Shown here piece by piece: positions 43,279-52,352 of a DNA stretch of 64,000 bases (its first letter is position 1; each line of letters begins with the position of its first letter). Made by a program: the position numbers and the translations under genes. Source of the DNA: Linnemannia elongata (taxonomy: Eukaryota; Mortierellomycota; Mortierellomycetes; Mortierellales; Mortierellaceae); NCBI GenBank assembly GCA_036320915.1, contig JAXBDG010000001.1, forward strand, positions 2,356,001 through 2,420,000. Reading direction: 5' to 3'. The notes beneath the pieces were generated by a model. The model saw only the letters and a program-made list of their open reading frames with translations, had not been told where the DNA came from and searched no databases.

Positions 43279-43866
43279 ATGGTGACCTCACAACAAAACC
43301 TGCTAGCATCAACCCCTAGCACCATCCCACCACCACGACAGGTCGGCATCGTAATATGTCTTCCGCCAGAACTCATCTACACCCTCGGCTAGTTCCTCAC
43401 TGGACCCTTCTTCCTCACATACCTCCGACTCAACAAACACCAGCACCACTCCTTCATCCTCCTTCTCCGGGCTTCCATCTCCAAGTCCCAATGGCATCAT
43501 CCCCGCCTTCCCATCCAACAGCTCTACAAGAGCTCAAGGGCGATTGACCTTCCTGCTTCGCTCAGTATTATCCAAGAACTGGAATGACTTTGCAACGTCG
43601 CTGTCAAAAAAGCATTACTTCCTTCTTTTTCTTCCTATGTTGGCGAATCCCCTTGGCCTTGTATTGATACAAGATCGCAGCTGTCTAGACAAGCTCTCAC
43701 ACGGATCCTTCATGCAAAACTCAACCTGAAAACACTATCACTGACTAACAAGATGATTGGGCCGCGTGTCAAGTTCTTTGATACCATTCAAAAATTGAGG
43801 AGCCTGAGGTGTCTGACGATGGATATCAATATTCCATGTATAATCGGGAGTGGCCTTAGAGCTAGT
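43279..43866 (+). pseudogene. Family A F-box pseudogene, recently inactivated
   Basis: One frame can be followed for about 195 codons from ATG 43279. The F-box is clear (L-P-P-E-L-I-Y-T-L-G ... L-T-Y-L-R-L-N-K-H-Q-H-H) with family A markers S-Q-W-H-H-P-R-L-P-I-Q-Q. TAG at 43390-43392 lies inside the F-box, and TGA at 43585-43587 replaces the Trp seen in paralogs (Q-E-L-E-W). The LRR part stops at about 43866, next to a 40-base T run and the outer end of the inverted repeat. The 3' two thirds are missing. Confidence 0.88.
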
Positions 43867-43924
43867 AACCGTATTGTTACATGATCTTCTTGAATGAGTA
43901 ATCGAATATCTTTAATGCTCAGTT

Positions 43925-43926
<2 letters not shown>

Positions 43927-43966
<40 letters not shown>
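43927..43966. repeat. 40-base T homopolymer
   Basis: Uninterrupted T run at the outer part of the left arm, matched by only about 8 A in the right arm. It is therefore a local expansion or assembly artefact. Confidence 0.9.
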
Positions 43967-43967
<1 letters not shown>

Positions 43968-44246
43968 GGAAGGAGGGGAACCCAAAGACTCAACAGTAGG
44001 ACATTTGTGGGAAATAACGCGCAAAGAAGGATTCTGTCTAATCGCGGATGTCTGATTGTCAAGTTGCCCTTTACGGGTAGCTTATGTTCTTTTTATTCAC
44101 TCTGTTGGATACGATAGCAATCGTGGATCACAATAGATACGAATGAGGTGGACAAGGGGATTTGAGTGAGCGCCTGGCTAAAGGAGGAACACTCAGGAAT
44201 CAACGCCGAACTGCTATTTTTTTTTTTTGGGGGGGGGGAGGAGGGT

Positions 44247-44789
44247 TTAGCAAGTGTCCTGGACGGTGAAGCGGTTGCGATGGTAGAGATCGCGATCAAT
44301 TGGAATGAATCGGAAAATTTGATTGTCCTCGCCATTGGAGCGCTGCAAGGTCACCTGTGGGAAATCGTTCGGGTTGGCAGTGAAGACACTGTCCTCGTAC
44401 GGCAGCTTGATCTGGACCACAAGGGATCCACCACCGACCTGGGAGGCCTCCCAGGTCTCGGGCGCTTTCAAGGCGCTCACAATCACGTCATTGTTATATT
44501 TATTGCGCACGATCTTATAGTCCTCGGGACCACCTCTGCCGGCAGCGATGATGATGCCGCCATCGTCACCTTCCTTGACGATCCATCTTTCGTGGAGGGC
44601 CATCTGTTCAGGGAGCAGGCGGACTGGGACGTCCCTGGGTGGGTAGACGGGGGGCACGGGGCCAATACCTAAGAAAAGCCCCGACCGAGAGTCTTGGATC
44701 AGGTAAGTGCCTGGCTTGATGGTGCTGGCAACAGCAGCCTGGATGGCGACCAAGGAGAGGACGATAAGGGATGCAGCGGATCGGAGCAT
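44247..44789 (-). CDS. Secreted beta-trefoil protease-inhibitor-like protein (I66-like), copy 1 (180 aa)
   Basis: Signal peptide M-L-R-S-A-A-S-L-I-V-L-S-L-V-A-I-Q-A-A-V with cleavage after about A-S (residue 22). The mature protein starts P-G-T-Y-L-I-Q-D and has an L-F-L-G-I-G turn, a Pro-rich loop (P-P-V-Y-P-P), W-I-V-K-E-G, and a C-terminal R-F-I-P-I-D-R-D-L-Y. This resembles fungal family I66 serine protease inhibitors of beta-trefoil fold; the family call is from memory of their G-x-Y-x-I and W-x-I pattern. The only Cys in the mature protein is the last residue. TATATAAAG lies 170 bases upstream. Single exon. It could instead be another trefoil lectin-like protein. Confidence 0.82.
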   Translation of the reverse strand: MLRSAASLIVLSLVAIQAAVASTIKPGTYLIQDSRSGLFLGIGPVPPVYPPRDVPVRLLPEQMALHERWIVKEGDDGGIIIAAGRGGPEDYKIVRNKYNNDVIVSALKAPETWEASQVGGGSLVVQIKLPYEDSVFTANPNDFPQVTLQRSNGEDNQIFRFIPIDRDLYHRNRFTVQDTC

Positions 44790-44958
44790 TCTATCAGGAA
44801 GAGTCGGTAGCAGTTAGTGAGAAAAGAAGGAAGCGTGGTGGAAGGGCTGTCGAATATTGTATTTTGTGTGAGAGAGGTTTTTTAACTTTACTTTGAAGGA
44901 AAACGTGACTTGGACTTGAAGGAAGAGCTGGTGAAAAAAAAGTGGCGATAAGCAGATG

Positions 44959-44967
44959 CTTTATATA
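44959..44967 (-). promoter_or_regulatory. TATA box of inhibitor copy 1
   Basis: TATATAAAG on the minus strand, 170 bases before the ATG at 44789, at exactly the same distance as in the right arm. Confidence 0.7.
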
Positions 44968-45729
44968 TTACAGGGAGCGGCAGTGGGTGTTCGTTCGTGT
45001 GAATAAAAAAAATATTTGTATCAAAAAACCACATTGCTAGAACGAAAAATAAAATTAAAGATAGGAGAGCATGAGCAGGCTAATGCGATTGGGAAATCCT
45101 CTGAGGGAATCATACCAGGTCTGCTTTAAGAAAGGATATACATACAGCCACGCCTCCCAGAACTTTGCACGTTCCCAAGCCCCTTTTTTCATATTCATGC
45201 GCTGTGCATAAGTTCCTTCCTTCGCAACCTACGGTCTTGTACCTTCCATTGCCTCCCGTATTTTCTGTTCCTGCACTTCCTACCTCTTATGCTCCTGTTA
45301 TCCATGCCCTTCCTTGTTCCCTTACCCCTATTTCGTTCCTGAACTTTCTACCTGTCTTCTTTTCGATATCCAGGGATTGCTAGCTCCCCTACCCCTTTTT
45401 TACGTTCATGCGCTGTGCATACACTATTTTCTTTCAGCTAGCCACGCTTCTGCACCTTCCAATACCTCCCGTATTTTTGCTCCAACACTGTCTACCTCTG
45501 CTTCCTTTTGTTATCCCACGCCATTACTTCTTCCTCGGGCACTTTTTTTTCGTTCATGCGCTGTGCATACGCTTTTCCGTTGATGCCTTGTGGAGGAAAG
45601 GAGGAAGAGTAGGATTACTGCGAAAATGTGTTAACGTTATTAAAAACATATCAAACATATCAACCATATACTTCTACTATCTCGACCGTACTGAAAAATG
45701 TAGTGCTTTTGATAAAGTATGTGAGGGCG

Positions 45730-46125
45730 AAGCCCGAGCTATGGTCCTTGGCTCTGCACGCGACAAATGGGAGAGAGTGCTGAGCGCGACCATCAAGGCT
45801 GTCTTCCGCCGAGTGCAAGTATGCTGTTAACGCAGCGCGCGAGCCTTTTAACAAGTCTAAAAGATCAATCCGTCTTTTGTTTTGTGTTGCGCCTTTACTC
45901 ATTGTTCTTCCTTCATTCCGACCCCTTCCTTCTTCATCGTCATCCTTCCTACACACACCTTTCTTGATGCAAAGGTAAACATTGCTAATCAGGAAGCTCA
46001 ATCAACAAGCATCTCTTTCAACCTCATTGATGGCACAGGTACCGAGCCAAGGGCCATTATTATCCAGGGCAGGGACGAGCACTTGAAGAGTATGACTGGA
46101 ACTTATCCTGTATACAACCTATGAC
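45730..46125 (+). pseudogene. Family C N-terminal relic
   Basis: Around 45740-45830 the DNA aligns with exon 1 of family C (S-L-A-L-H-A-T-N-G-R-E then a stop, and remnants of the D-I-x-x-x-F-P-G-A segment in another frame). At 45975 a GT-AG intron of about 64 bases is still visible, and the next block begins G-TAC-CGA-GCC-AAG, matching Y-E-P-K-R of the intact exon 2. Only the N-terminal domain remains. Confidence 0.5.
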
Positions 46126-46629
46126 ACAATTTGCTTAACTGAAGCAAAGATGACCGGACATACAATGAGCATCTCTTGATACCAAAAAACCAAGTCCCGC
46201 CAGCATATCCATTGCAAGACGAAGCGATCAATCCTGAGTATACCCGTAATGCATTCAAGAGAACATTTGGAGAAAAAGCACCCTTACACCCATTACTAGT
46301 AAACAAAACCCCCGCCACACTTGTGGCATCTCCCATGGGCAACCTTTTTAAATGTAGAGCGAATTCTCGGCGGGTCAATCGGAACGTCTTTGCAGATGTG
46401 GACCCTAATTCGTAGCCAACGACACAAGTTGTATCAGCCACGCAGATCGTAACAGCTATACAGAGCCTTTCTCCCAGCTATCCAAGCACTGTGTTGGGCG
46501 AATTGACGCCTTCAATGCTTCCCCGTTGCGGTTTTGGTGTTGGGATTTTTTTTAACGAGCGAAACCGAGGGTAAGATTCTAGTCTTGAAAAAAAGGGCAT
46601 GAAAAGTTAGGAGGGTTGTAGTTGAATCC

Positions 46630-46925
46630 AGCAACATGGACCGAACATGCTTTATGACTATTTCACTTGTGGAAACAAGGTCTCCCCAAACGGTCGCGAG
46701 ACAAGTTGTTCTCAGCCCAAGGCTTTTACAAAAGTCTTCCTCTCCTCATCAATTGCGACGTGCTTTTTCCGGATAGGTGATACCATTTCACCTCTCACTC
46801 CGTTTTATTAATACTATTCTCATTCATTTCTTCTTATAATATACCAAAAACTTCTAGAATTATCATAACAACAATGCCTCAGCCTATCCACCCATGGGAA
46901 ATAACCCTCAATAAATACCGCACAG
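46630..46925 (+). repeat. Leader copy shared with 1239-1545
   Basis: See the entry at 1239. Here the conserved leader ends at ATG 46873 of a family A relic, which identifies it as an old promoter and 5' leader. Confidence 0.5.
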
Positions 46926-47480
46926 CACTTTCCAACTCAAACCCTAGGAGCAGTTCAACAGCACTTTTATGGTCCGCGTCAGTGCCATTCCCTACTCCAA
47001 GCTACAGACCCCTCCTTTGAGACTCGCATAAATTTTCTCAGTGGATGTCAAACTGACTTCACTCATGCCTTAGATGGAGGTCCAAGAACCAGGTAGGATT
47101 CTGTTTGATACGATTCAGGGACTACCAAGCCTCACGACAGTCGATATTCAGCAGACTCCGACTCTTAACTTGCTTCTAACCTCGTCGAAAGTTCCTTCCT
47201 CTATTTTCTCGACTCGATGAGTTACGTCTCTATGGGCCTTTTATCATCTACGTTAAGGACATTTTAGGCCCTTCACCAGTCGGAGTATCATGGACGATCA
47301 AATGGCTGACAACCGGCCTGATCGACATCTCCTTTGCTTGCACTGCCCATAACTGAGTCGTCAGAAAATTCACCAACCGGTGTTTTTCATGAAAGGAGAA
47401 GCAGTGGAAATGGTATATTGTCGGTTTTACAGGCTGCTTGTCACGCCATGCAGCTCAAGGTTTCGAGACTCTACTCCTCG
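46873..47480 (+). pseudogene. Family A F-box/LRR relic, close to the 48121 gene
   Basis: From 47195 to 47356 one frame reads L-P-L-F-S-R-L-D-E-L-R-L-Y-G, then W-T-I-K-W-L-T-T-G-L-I-D-I. These align with I-F-P-L-L-A-R-L-E-E-L-C-L-K-G and W-K-I-K-S-L-T-V-E-P-M-D-V of the 48121 protein. After a stop the next frame continues (H-E-R-R-S-S-G-N-G-I-L-S-V-L-Q-A) up to about 47480. The F-box end is barely recognisable. An older tandem sister of 48121. Confidence 0.65.
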
Positions 47481-48120
47481 TGGAGAAAGGAGACGTTCCA
47501 GAATCCCACGTCCCCGCGGCAACGATGAAAATCCGCATTCCTTGGTAGGTGTCCGTTTATATCGCTCGTTTTGCTCGAATCGTGATGTCGCTTTTATTTG
47601 ATCTAAGCCTACATCGAGAGCCGAGGCACGTTTAAATATACCACCTTGATGCAACCATGAGAGAAAATAGAGTTCTATCTTGGACATATCTATCAGTAGA
47701 CATTTTCTTATTTTTTCGTGTAAACTTTCGCATTTAATTTTGGGGCAATGTCTCGTTCCTCGCTGTTATCTTTCACAAAAATACAAGGTGATACTAAAGC
47801 GATGAAGTGAACTACACGCTACAGAATGCACTAACTACGCGTGGTTATCATTTTTTCATTTTCACTTGTGGAAATGAGCCATCATATATTGTGAAGGAAG
47901 AAAAAAGATCAACAAAAAACCATTCCATGAGCCTATTGCATTAATGCAAGGCTTTGCGTTTGCGCAATTCTTTTCTCCGCATTGTATAGACGCGCATGTA
48001 TTTTCTTCACTCGTCTAACACGCACGCGTTTTCCTTTTTTTTTCTCTTCTTTCTTTCTTCTTATTCCACTTCCATCACAACTGCCGGTCTCCTACCCAAC
48101 ACTGATAGGATTCGAAAGCC
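47481..48120. other. Spacer and leader of the 48121 gene
   Basis: No gene recognised. A phrase near 47863-47885 (TTTCACTTGTGGAAA) echoes the leader repeat. A CT-rich tract precedes ATG 48121. Confidence 0.4.
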
Positions 48121-49014
48121 ATGCCTACACCTACCCTCCCCACAGAGATTATACTCGCCATCGTCCAGCGCCTTGACAAACCAACCACCCTTGCTTCTCT
48201 CCGAGTGTGTCGCGAATGGTCCATCGCCATTGCGCCCTTTGTCTGGACCACTATCACGAAAAACGACTGGCACCACCCCAACTTCCCTATTAAACGATCC
48301 ACCTCCAATCGCGAGGACCAAGCTCTTCATCCATGCTTTCAACACCTCCAAGCTTTAGAGTGGCACAGCAACATGTACTTGGTCAGACCAAAGGGGTCAC
48401 CCAACCTCCGTCCTCAGATCCTCCCCTCCCAAATTATCTCCTTCCTCGTGATGGCTCCAAACTTGAAATCGCTTACCCTCTGTACCGACCTGTCTGACTT
48501 TCCACCCAGTACGATTGGCACCATTCGATCCCTCAAAAGCCTTAACAGACTCGATCTCAGCTTGTACAGCGGCTACAAATGGATCGATATCGAGACAATT
48601 TTCCCACTGTTGGCCCGCCTAGAGGAGCTCTGTCTGAAAGGAACTTTCTATTATCACGTGAAAAACACCCGTGACCCTCTGCCTGGCGGAGAGTGCTGGA
48701 AGATCAAGAGCTTGACGGTCGAGCCAATGGACGTTCATCTTGCTCGTCACTGCCCAGAGCTGACCCATTTAGATATCTTGCCGTCGAGCGTCTCGATGAA
48801 AGGGAGGAAGGGAGCTCTTTGGCGTCGAGTCTCTGATATGCTTCAGGCGCCAACTAGCCTTGTGTGTCTGAAATTGCACTCGGCTTCGCAAGGGATTAGA
48901 TATGAGTTTCTTGTCCTCCATAACGACGGTACGCCTCGCCAGCCTCATCTCTTGCAAGGGGGAACGGGATTTAGTTATAAGTGGTCGACTCAGGCAATAA
49001 TCAACCTTCTGTAA
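48121..49014 (+). CDS. Short F-box protein, family A, C-terminally truncated (297 aa)
   Basis: The F-box is at residues 5-40 (L-P-T-E-I-I-L-A-I-V-Q-R-L ... S-L-R-V-C-R-E-W), followed by D-W-H-H-P-N-F-P-I-K and LRR-like segments up to about residue 250. The full-length paralogs have 516 and 556 aa. Here the frame ends at TAA 49012-49014 after a diverged tail, and the second half of the LRR is absent. The F-box half is undamaged, so a shortened product is possible, but a dying gene is equally likely. Situated in the spacer between the inverted-repeat arms. Confidence 0.7.
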   Translation: MPTPTLPTEIILAIVQRLDKPTTLASLRVCREWSIAIAPFVWTTITKNDWHHPNFPIKRSTSNREDQALHPCFQHLQALEWHSNMYLVRPKGSPNLRPQILPSQIISFLVMAPNLKSLTLCTDLSDFPPSTIGTIRSLKSLNRLDLSLYSGYKWIDIETIFPLLARLEELCLKGTFYYHVKNTRDPLPGGECWKIKSLTVEPMDVHLARHCPELTHLDILPSSVSMKGRKGALWRRVSDMLQAPTSLVCLKLHSASQGIRYEFLVLHNDGTPRQPHLLQGGTGFSYKWSTQAIINLL

Positions 49015-49079
49015 CCCAAGCTTGCATCGAGGGTACGAGTACAGGTGTGCACCATTCATTTTACATAGTTGTAACCACA

Positions 49080-49195
49080 GACGACAAGAAAAATTCAAAC
49101 GTTGGCATTTCGATCGAGAGACCAAAATATTCCTTCCGCAAACTTGTGTTATTTTATTTTGGTTGCGACAGTAGGAAGATATGTGCGAATGCTGT
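49080..49195 (+). pseudogene. Possible family C LRR fragment
   Basis: A short frame reads F-R-K-L-V-L-F-Y-F-G-C-D-S-R-K, resembling R-L-N-L-I-H-F-G-C-D-S-R-T of the 39625 protein. The match is short and could be chance. Confidence 0.3.
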
Positions 49196-49304
49196 GAGGA
49201 AAAGAAATTATGTGAATGATAAAGTCTCCAGCTATGGAAATCTCAGCAAATAAAGTAAACTAATAGTAGGCTGCATGGAGCTCGGTGGAAAAAGGCAAAA
49301 ATCG

Positions 49305-49530
49305 TTAAACTTCATCCTTGGGTCGCTGAAGGGTCTCGAATACAAGGAACTGTCGCTTAAGCCCAGGAAGGGGGCGGAAGTTATCCGACTGTATCGATGG
49401 GATCAAGATATCGACATCTGGTATCAAGCCCAAGTTCTGGACATCGTCTAAGGCTTGCAGGACTCCTGGGAGACATTCTACAGGGACGGGTCCAGGTACA
49501 AATCGCCCTTTGTCTTCTGACTCCTCTTCC
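49305..49530 (-). pseudogene. Family B C-terminal relic
   Basis: Minus strand: V-Q-N-L-G-L-I-P-D-V-D-I-L-I, then F-R-P-L-P-G-L-K-R and L-Q-R-P-K-D-E-V. This follows the family B ending L-R-N-L-G-L-L-K-D-V-E-E-M-V ... P-L-P-S-L-K ... Q-P-K-D-E. Nothing of the rest of the gene is nearby. Confidence 0.65.
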
Positions 49531-50165
49531 TGAGTGTGTGATAGGAGGAAAGAGGGTAAGAAAAGAAAAGAATGGACGAGAAACAAAAATTAAGCAAATA
49601 TTAAAGACAATGAAGTGGGGGTATTTACGCCTCTCCTCCCGGTGACAACGCATTGCCATCATCTCATTTCTCATAGAACATTGATAAAGATGTTTGTTTC
49701 GAATGCACGTGTCAAAGCGATCAAAAGAAGTTTTCTCTTGTCTCTAGCAAAACGCGTCCTCTATCGAACGCGTCCTGTTGTCAGTCGCGTAAAATCGTAT
49801 CGGCAGTCTCGATTCCGTGTTGTCCTGGTGGAAAATGTTCCTTTGACCATGGAGCAAATGCACAGTCATTGTATTTGTTGTTTTTGTAAGTGTATCCATG
49901 CTTGTCAATATTTGTTTTGCGTTTTGTCCGCTATGCGAGGAAACCCTAACTTGCTACTGTAAAATACCGTTCCGTTCAGTGGCGCACAGGCGAAAAGATG
50001 TTTATTGATCACCGATCAAAGGTAGGATATATCTGTATCCAATCAATGTCATTTGTTACACGCATGTGGAAATGAGTCGGTTGGTATGCGATATGCATGT
50101 CAGTTTATTCGCAATGGTCTGTGTTAGCGGAAAAATGGCTAGGAAAATAGGACATGACTGTAATG

Positions 50166-50201
<36 letters not shown>

Positions 50202-50621
50202 ACTGCAATATCGCGAGTATTGAAAGATATGGAGTTAGGTTCATCCTGCTCGTGCGTCGAAGAAAGATTGTCGGGATATTGCAGCCGTCCCAGGCTGAAG
50301 AAAGAGTCCTTTTGACGGCATTCGATCCCAGGACCTTTTGTAAGCCACAACAAGAGTACTGCTGTTTAGTCACTTACACCAAGGGCATTTAGAGGAGACT
50401 AAGAAGGACAATGGTATGCGCCATGCCAAGTTCAAGGTACAAGGGCCCCTGCAAGTGAACGAAGCACCAAAGGCCGACCTCGAATGATAATAAAGGAGGA
50501 GAGAAAGAGTCAACATCCAAGGATCTAAAATCAACGTGCTATGATCGTTTGGATGCCGCAAGCCAGCTATCCCTTGATCTTTTCGCCTATCTCCTAATAT
50601 ATTTTTTATATCCATCACACC
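49531..50621. other. Spacer with T33 run
   Basis: No gene recognised. An uninterrupted run of 33 T lies at 50168-50200. Confidence 0.5.
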
Positions 50622-51279
50622 TTTCGCAGTAATCCTACTCTTCCTCCTTTCCTCCACAAGGCATCAACGGAAAAGCGTATGCACAGCGCATGAACGAAAA
50701 AAAAGTGCCCGAGGAAGAAGTAATGGCGTGGGATAACAAAAGGAAACAGAGGTAGACAGTGCAGGAGCGAAAATACGGGAGGCATTGGAAGGTGCAGAAG
50801 CGTGGCTAGCTGAAAGAAAATAGTGTATGCACAGCGCATGAACGTAAAAAAGGGGTAGGGGAGCTAGCAATCCCTGGATATCGAAAAGAAGACAGGTAGA
50901 AAGTTCAGGAACGAAATAGGGGTAAGGGAACAAGGAAGGGCATGGATAACAGGAGGATAAGAGGTAGGAAGTGCAGGAACAGAAAATACGGGAGGCAATG
51001 GAAGGTACAAGACCGTAGGTTGCGAAGGAAGGAACTTATGCACAGCGCATGAGTATGAAAAAAGGGGCTTGGGAACGTGCAAAGTTCTGGGAGGCGTGGC
51101 TGTATGTATATCCTTTCTTAAAGCAGACCTGGTATGATTCCCTCAGAGGATTTCCCAATCGCATTAGCCTGCTCATGCTCTCCTATCTTTAATTTTATTT
51201 TTCGTTCTAGCAATGTGGTTTTTTGATACAAATATTTTTTTTATTCACACGAACGAACACCCACTGCCGCTCCCTGTAA

Positions 51280-51288
51280 TATATAAAG
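51280..51288 (+). promoter_or_regulatory. TATA box of inhibitor copy 2
   Basis: TATATAAAG, 170 bases before ATG 51458, within sequence almost identical to the left arm. Confidence 0.7.
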
Positions 51289-51457
51289 CATCTGCTTATC
51301 GCCACTTTTTTTTCACCAGCTCTTCCTTCAAGTCCAAGTCACGTTTTCCTTCAAAGTAAAGTTAAAAAACCTCTCTCACACAAAATACAATATTCGACAG
51401 CCCTTCCACCACGCTTCCTTCTTTTCTCACTAACTGCTACCGACTCTTCCTGATAGA

Positions 51458-51994
51458 ATGCTCCGATCCGCTGCATCCCTTATCGTCCTCTCCTTGGTCG
51501 CCATCCAGGCTGCTGTTGCCAGCACCATCAGGCCAGGCACTTACGTGATCCAAGACTCTCGGTCGGGGCTTTTCTTAGGTATTGGCCCCGCGCCCCCCGT
51601 CTACCCACCCCTGGACATCCCAGTCAGTCTGCTACCTCCAAATTCTCCCTTTAGCAAGGAATGGATCGTCAAGGAAGGTGACGATGGCGGCATCATCATC
51701 GCTGCCGGCAGAGGTAACCCCGAAGGCTATAAGATCGCGCGCTACGAAAATGAGGTGATTGTGAGCGCCGGGAAAGCGCCCGAGACCTTGGAGACCTCCC
51801 AGGTCGGTGGTGGATCCCTTGTGGTCCAGATCAAGCTGCCGTACGAGGACAGTGTCTTCACTGCCAACCCGAACGATTTCCCACAGGTGACCTTGCAGCG
51901 CTCCAATGGCGAGGACAATCAAATTTTCCGATTCATTCCAATTGATCGCGATCTCTACCATCGCAACCGCTTCACCGTCCAGGACACTTGCTAA
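51458..51994 (+). CDS. Secreted beta-trefoil protease-inhibitor-like protein (I66-like), copy 2 (178 aa)
   Basis: Same architecture as copy 1: identical signal peptide and identical last 64 residues (from Q-V-G-G-G-S to the final Cys). Between residues 25 and 115 there are about 24 substitutions and a two-residue deletion, densest in the segment after L-L-P (P-N-S-P-F-S-K-E against E-Q-M-A-L-H-E-R) and at Y-E-N-E. In beta-trefoil inhibitors such loops bind the protease, so the two copies may have different targets; that is inference. Promoter and leader are nearly the same as in copy 1, so expression is probably similar. Confidence 0.82.
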   Translation: MLRSAASLIVLSLVAIQAAVASTIRPGTYVIQDSRSGLFLGIGPAPPVYPPLDIPVSLLPPNSPFSKEWIVKEGDDGGIIIAAGRGNPEGYKIARYENEVIVSAGKAPETLETSQVGGGSLVVQIKLPYEDSVFTANPNDFPQVTLQRSNGEDNQIFRFIPIDRDLYHRNRFTVQDTC

Positions 51995-52001
51995 ACCCTC
52001 C

Positions 52002-52034
<33 letters not shown>

Positions 52035-52352
52035 AGCAGTTCGGCGTTGATTTCTGAGTGTTCCTCCTTTAGCCAGGCGCTCACTCAAATCCCCTTGTCC
52101 ACCTCATTCGTATCTATTGTGATCCACGATCGCTATCGTATCCAACAAAGTGAATAAAAAGAACATAAGCTACCCGTAAAGGGCAACTTGACAATCAGAC
52201 ATCCGCGATTAGACAGAATCCTTCTATGCGCATTATTATCCACAAATGTCCCATTGTTAAGTTTTTAGGTCCCCCTCTCCACCCAACAAAAAAAATGAGC
52301 ATTAAAGAAATTAGTTTATTCATTCAAGAACATCACGTAAAAAAACGGTGAC

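Larger units (their letters stand above)
43870..45625. repeat. Left arm of large inverted duplication
   Basis: Reverse complement of 50622-52352. Near-identical from 44247 to 45625, more diverged outward (43870-44240), where this arm has 40 T (43927-43966) against 8 A in the right arm. Carries the inhibitor gene 44247-44789, its promoter and the imperfect tandem units marked by ATGCGCTGTGCAT. The inner boundary is sharp (ACTGCGAAA at 45617-45625). Confidence 0.92.
50622..52352. repeat. Right arm of large inverted duplication
   Basis: Reverse complement of 43870-45625. Contains three imperfect tandem units starting at 50678, 50826 and 51037, each opening with TATGCACAGCGCATGA, then the promoter and the inhibitor gene 51458-51994. 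A C-run/A-run pair follows the stop codon in both arms. Confidence 0.92.

Noticed and set aside
45165..45830. Open frames rich in Pro, Leu and Phe in the left repeat arm (and their mirror at 50615-51082)
   Set aside because: They are the reverse strand of imperfect tandem promoter repeats; conservation is explained by the inverted duplication.
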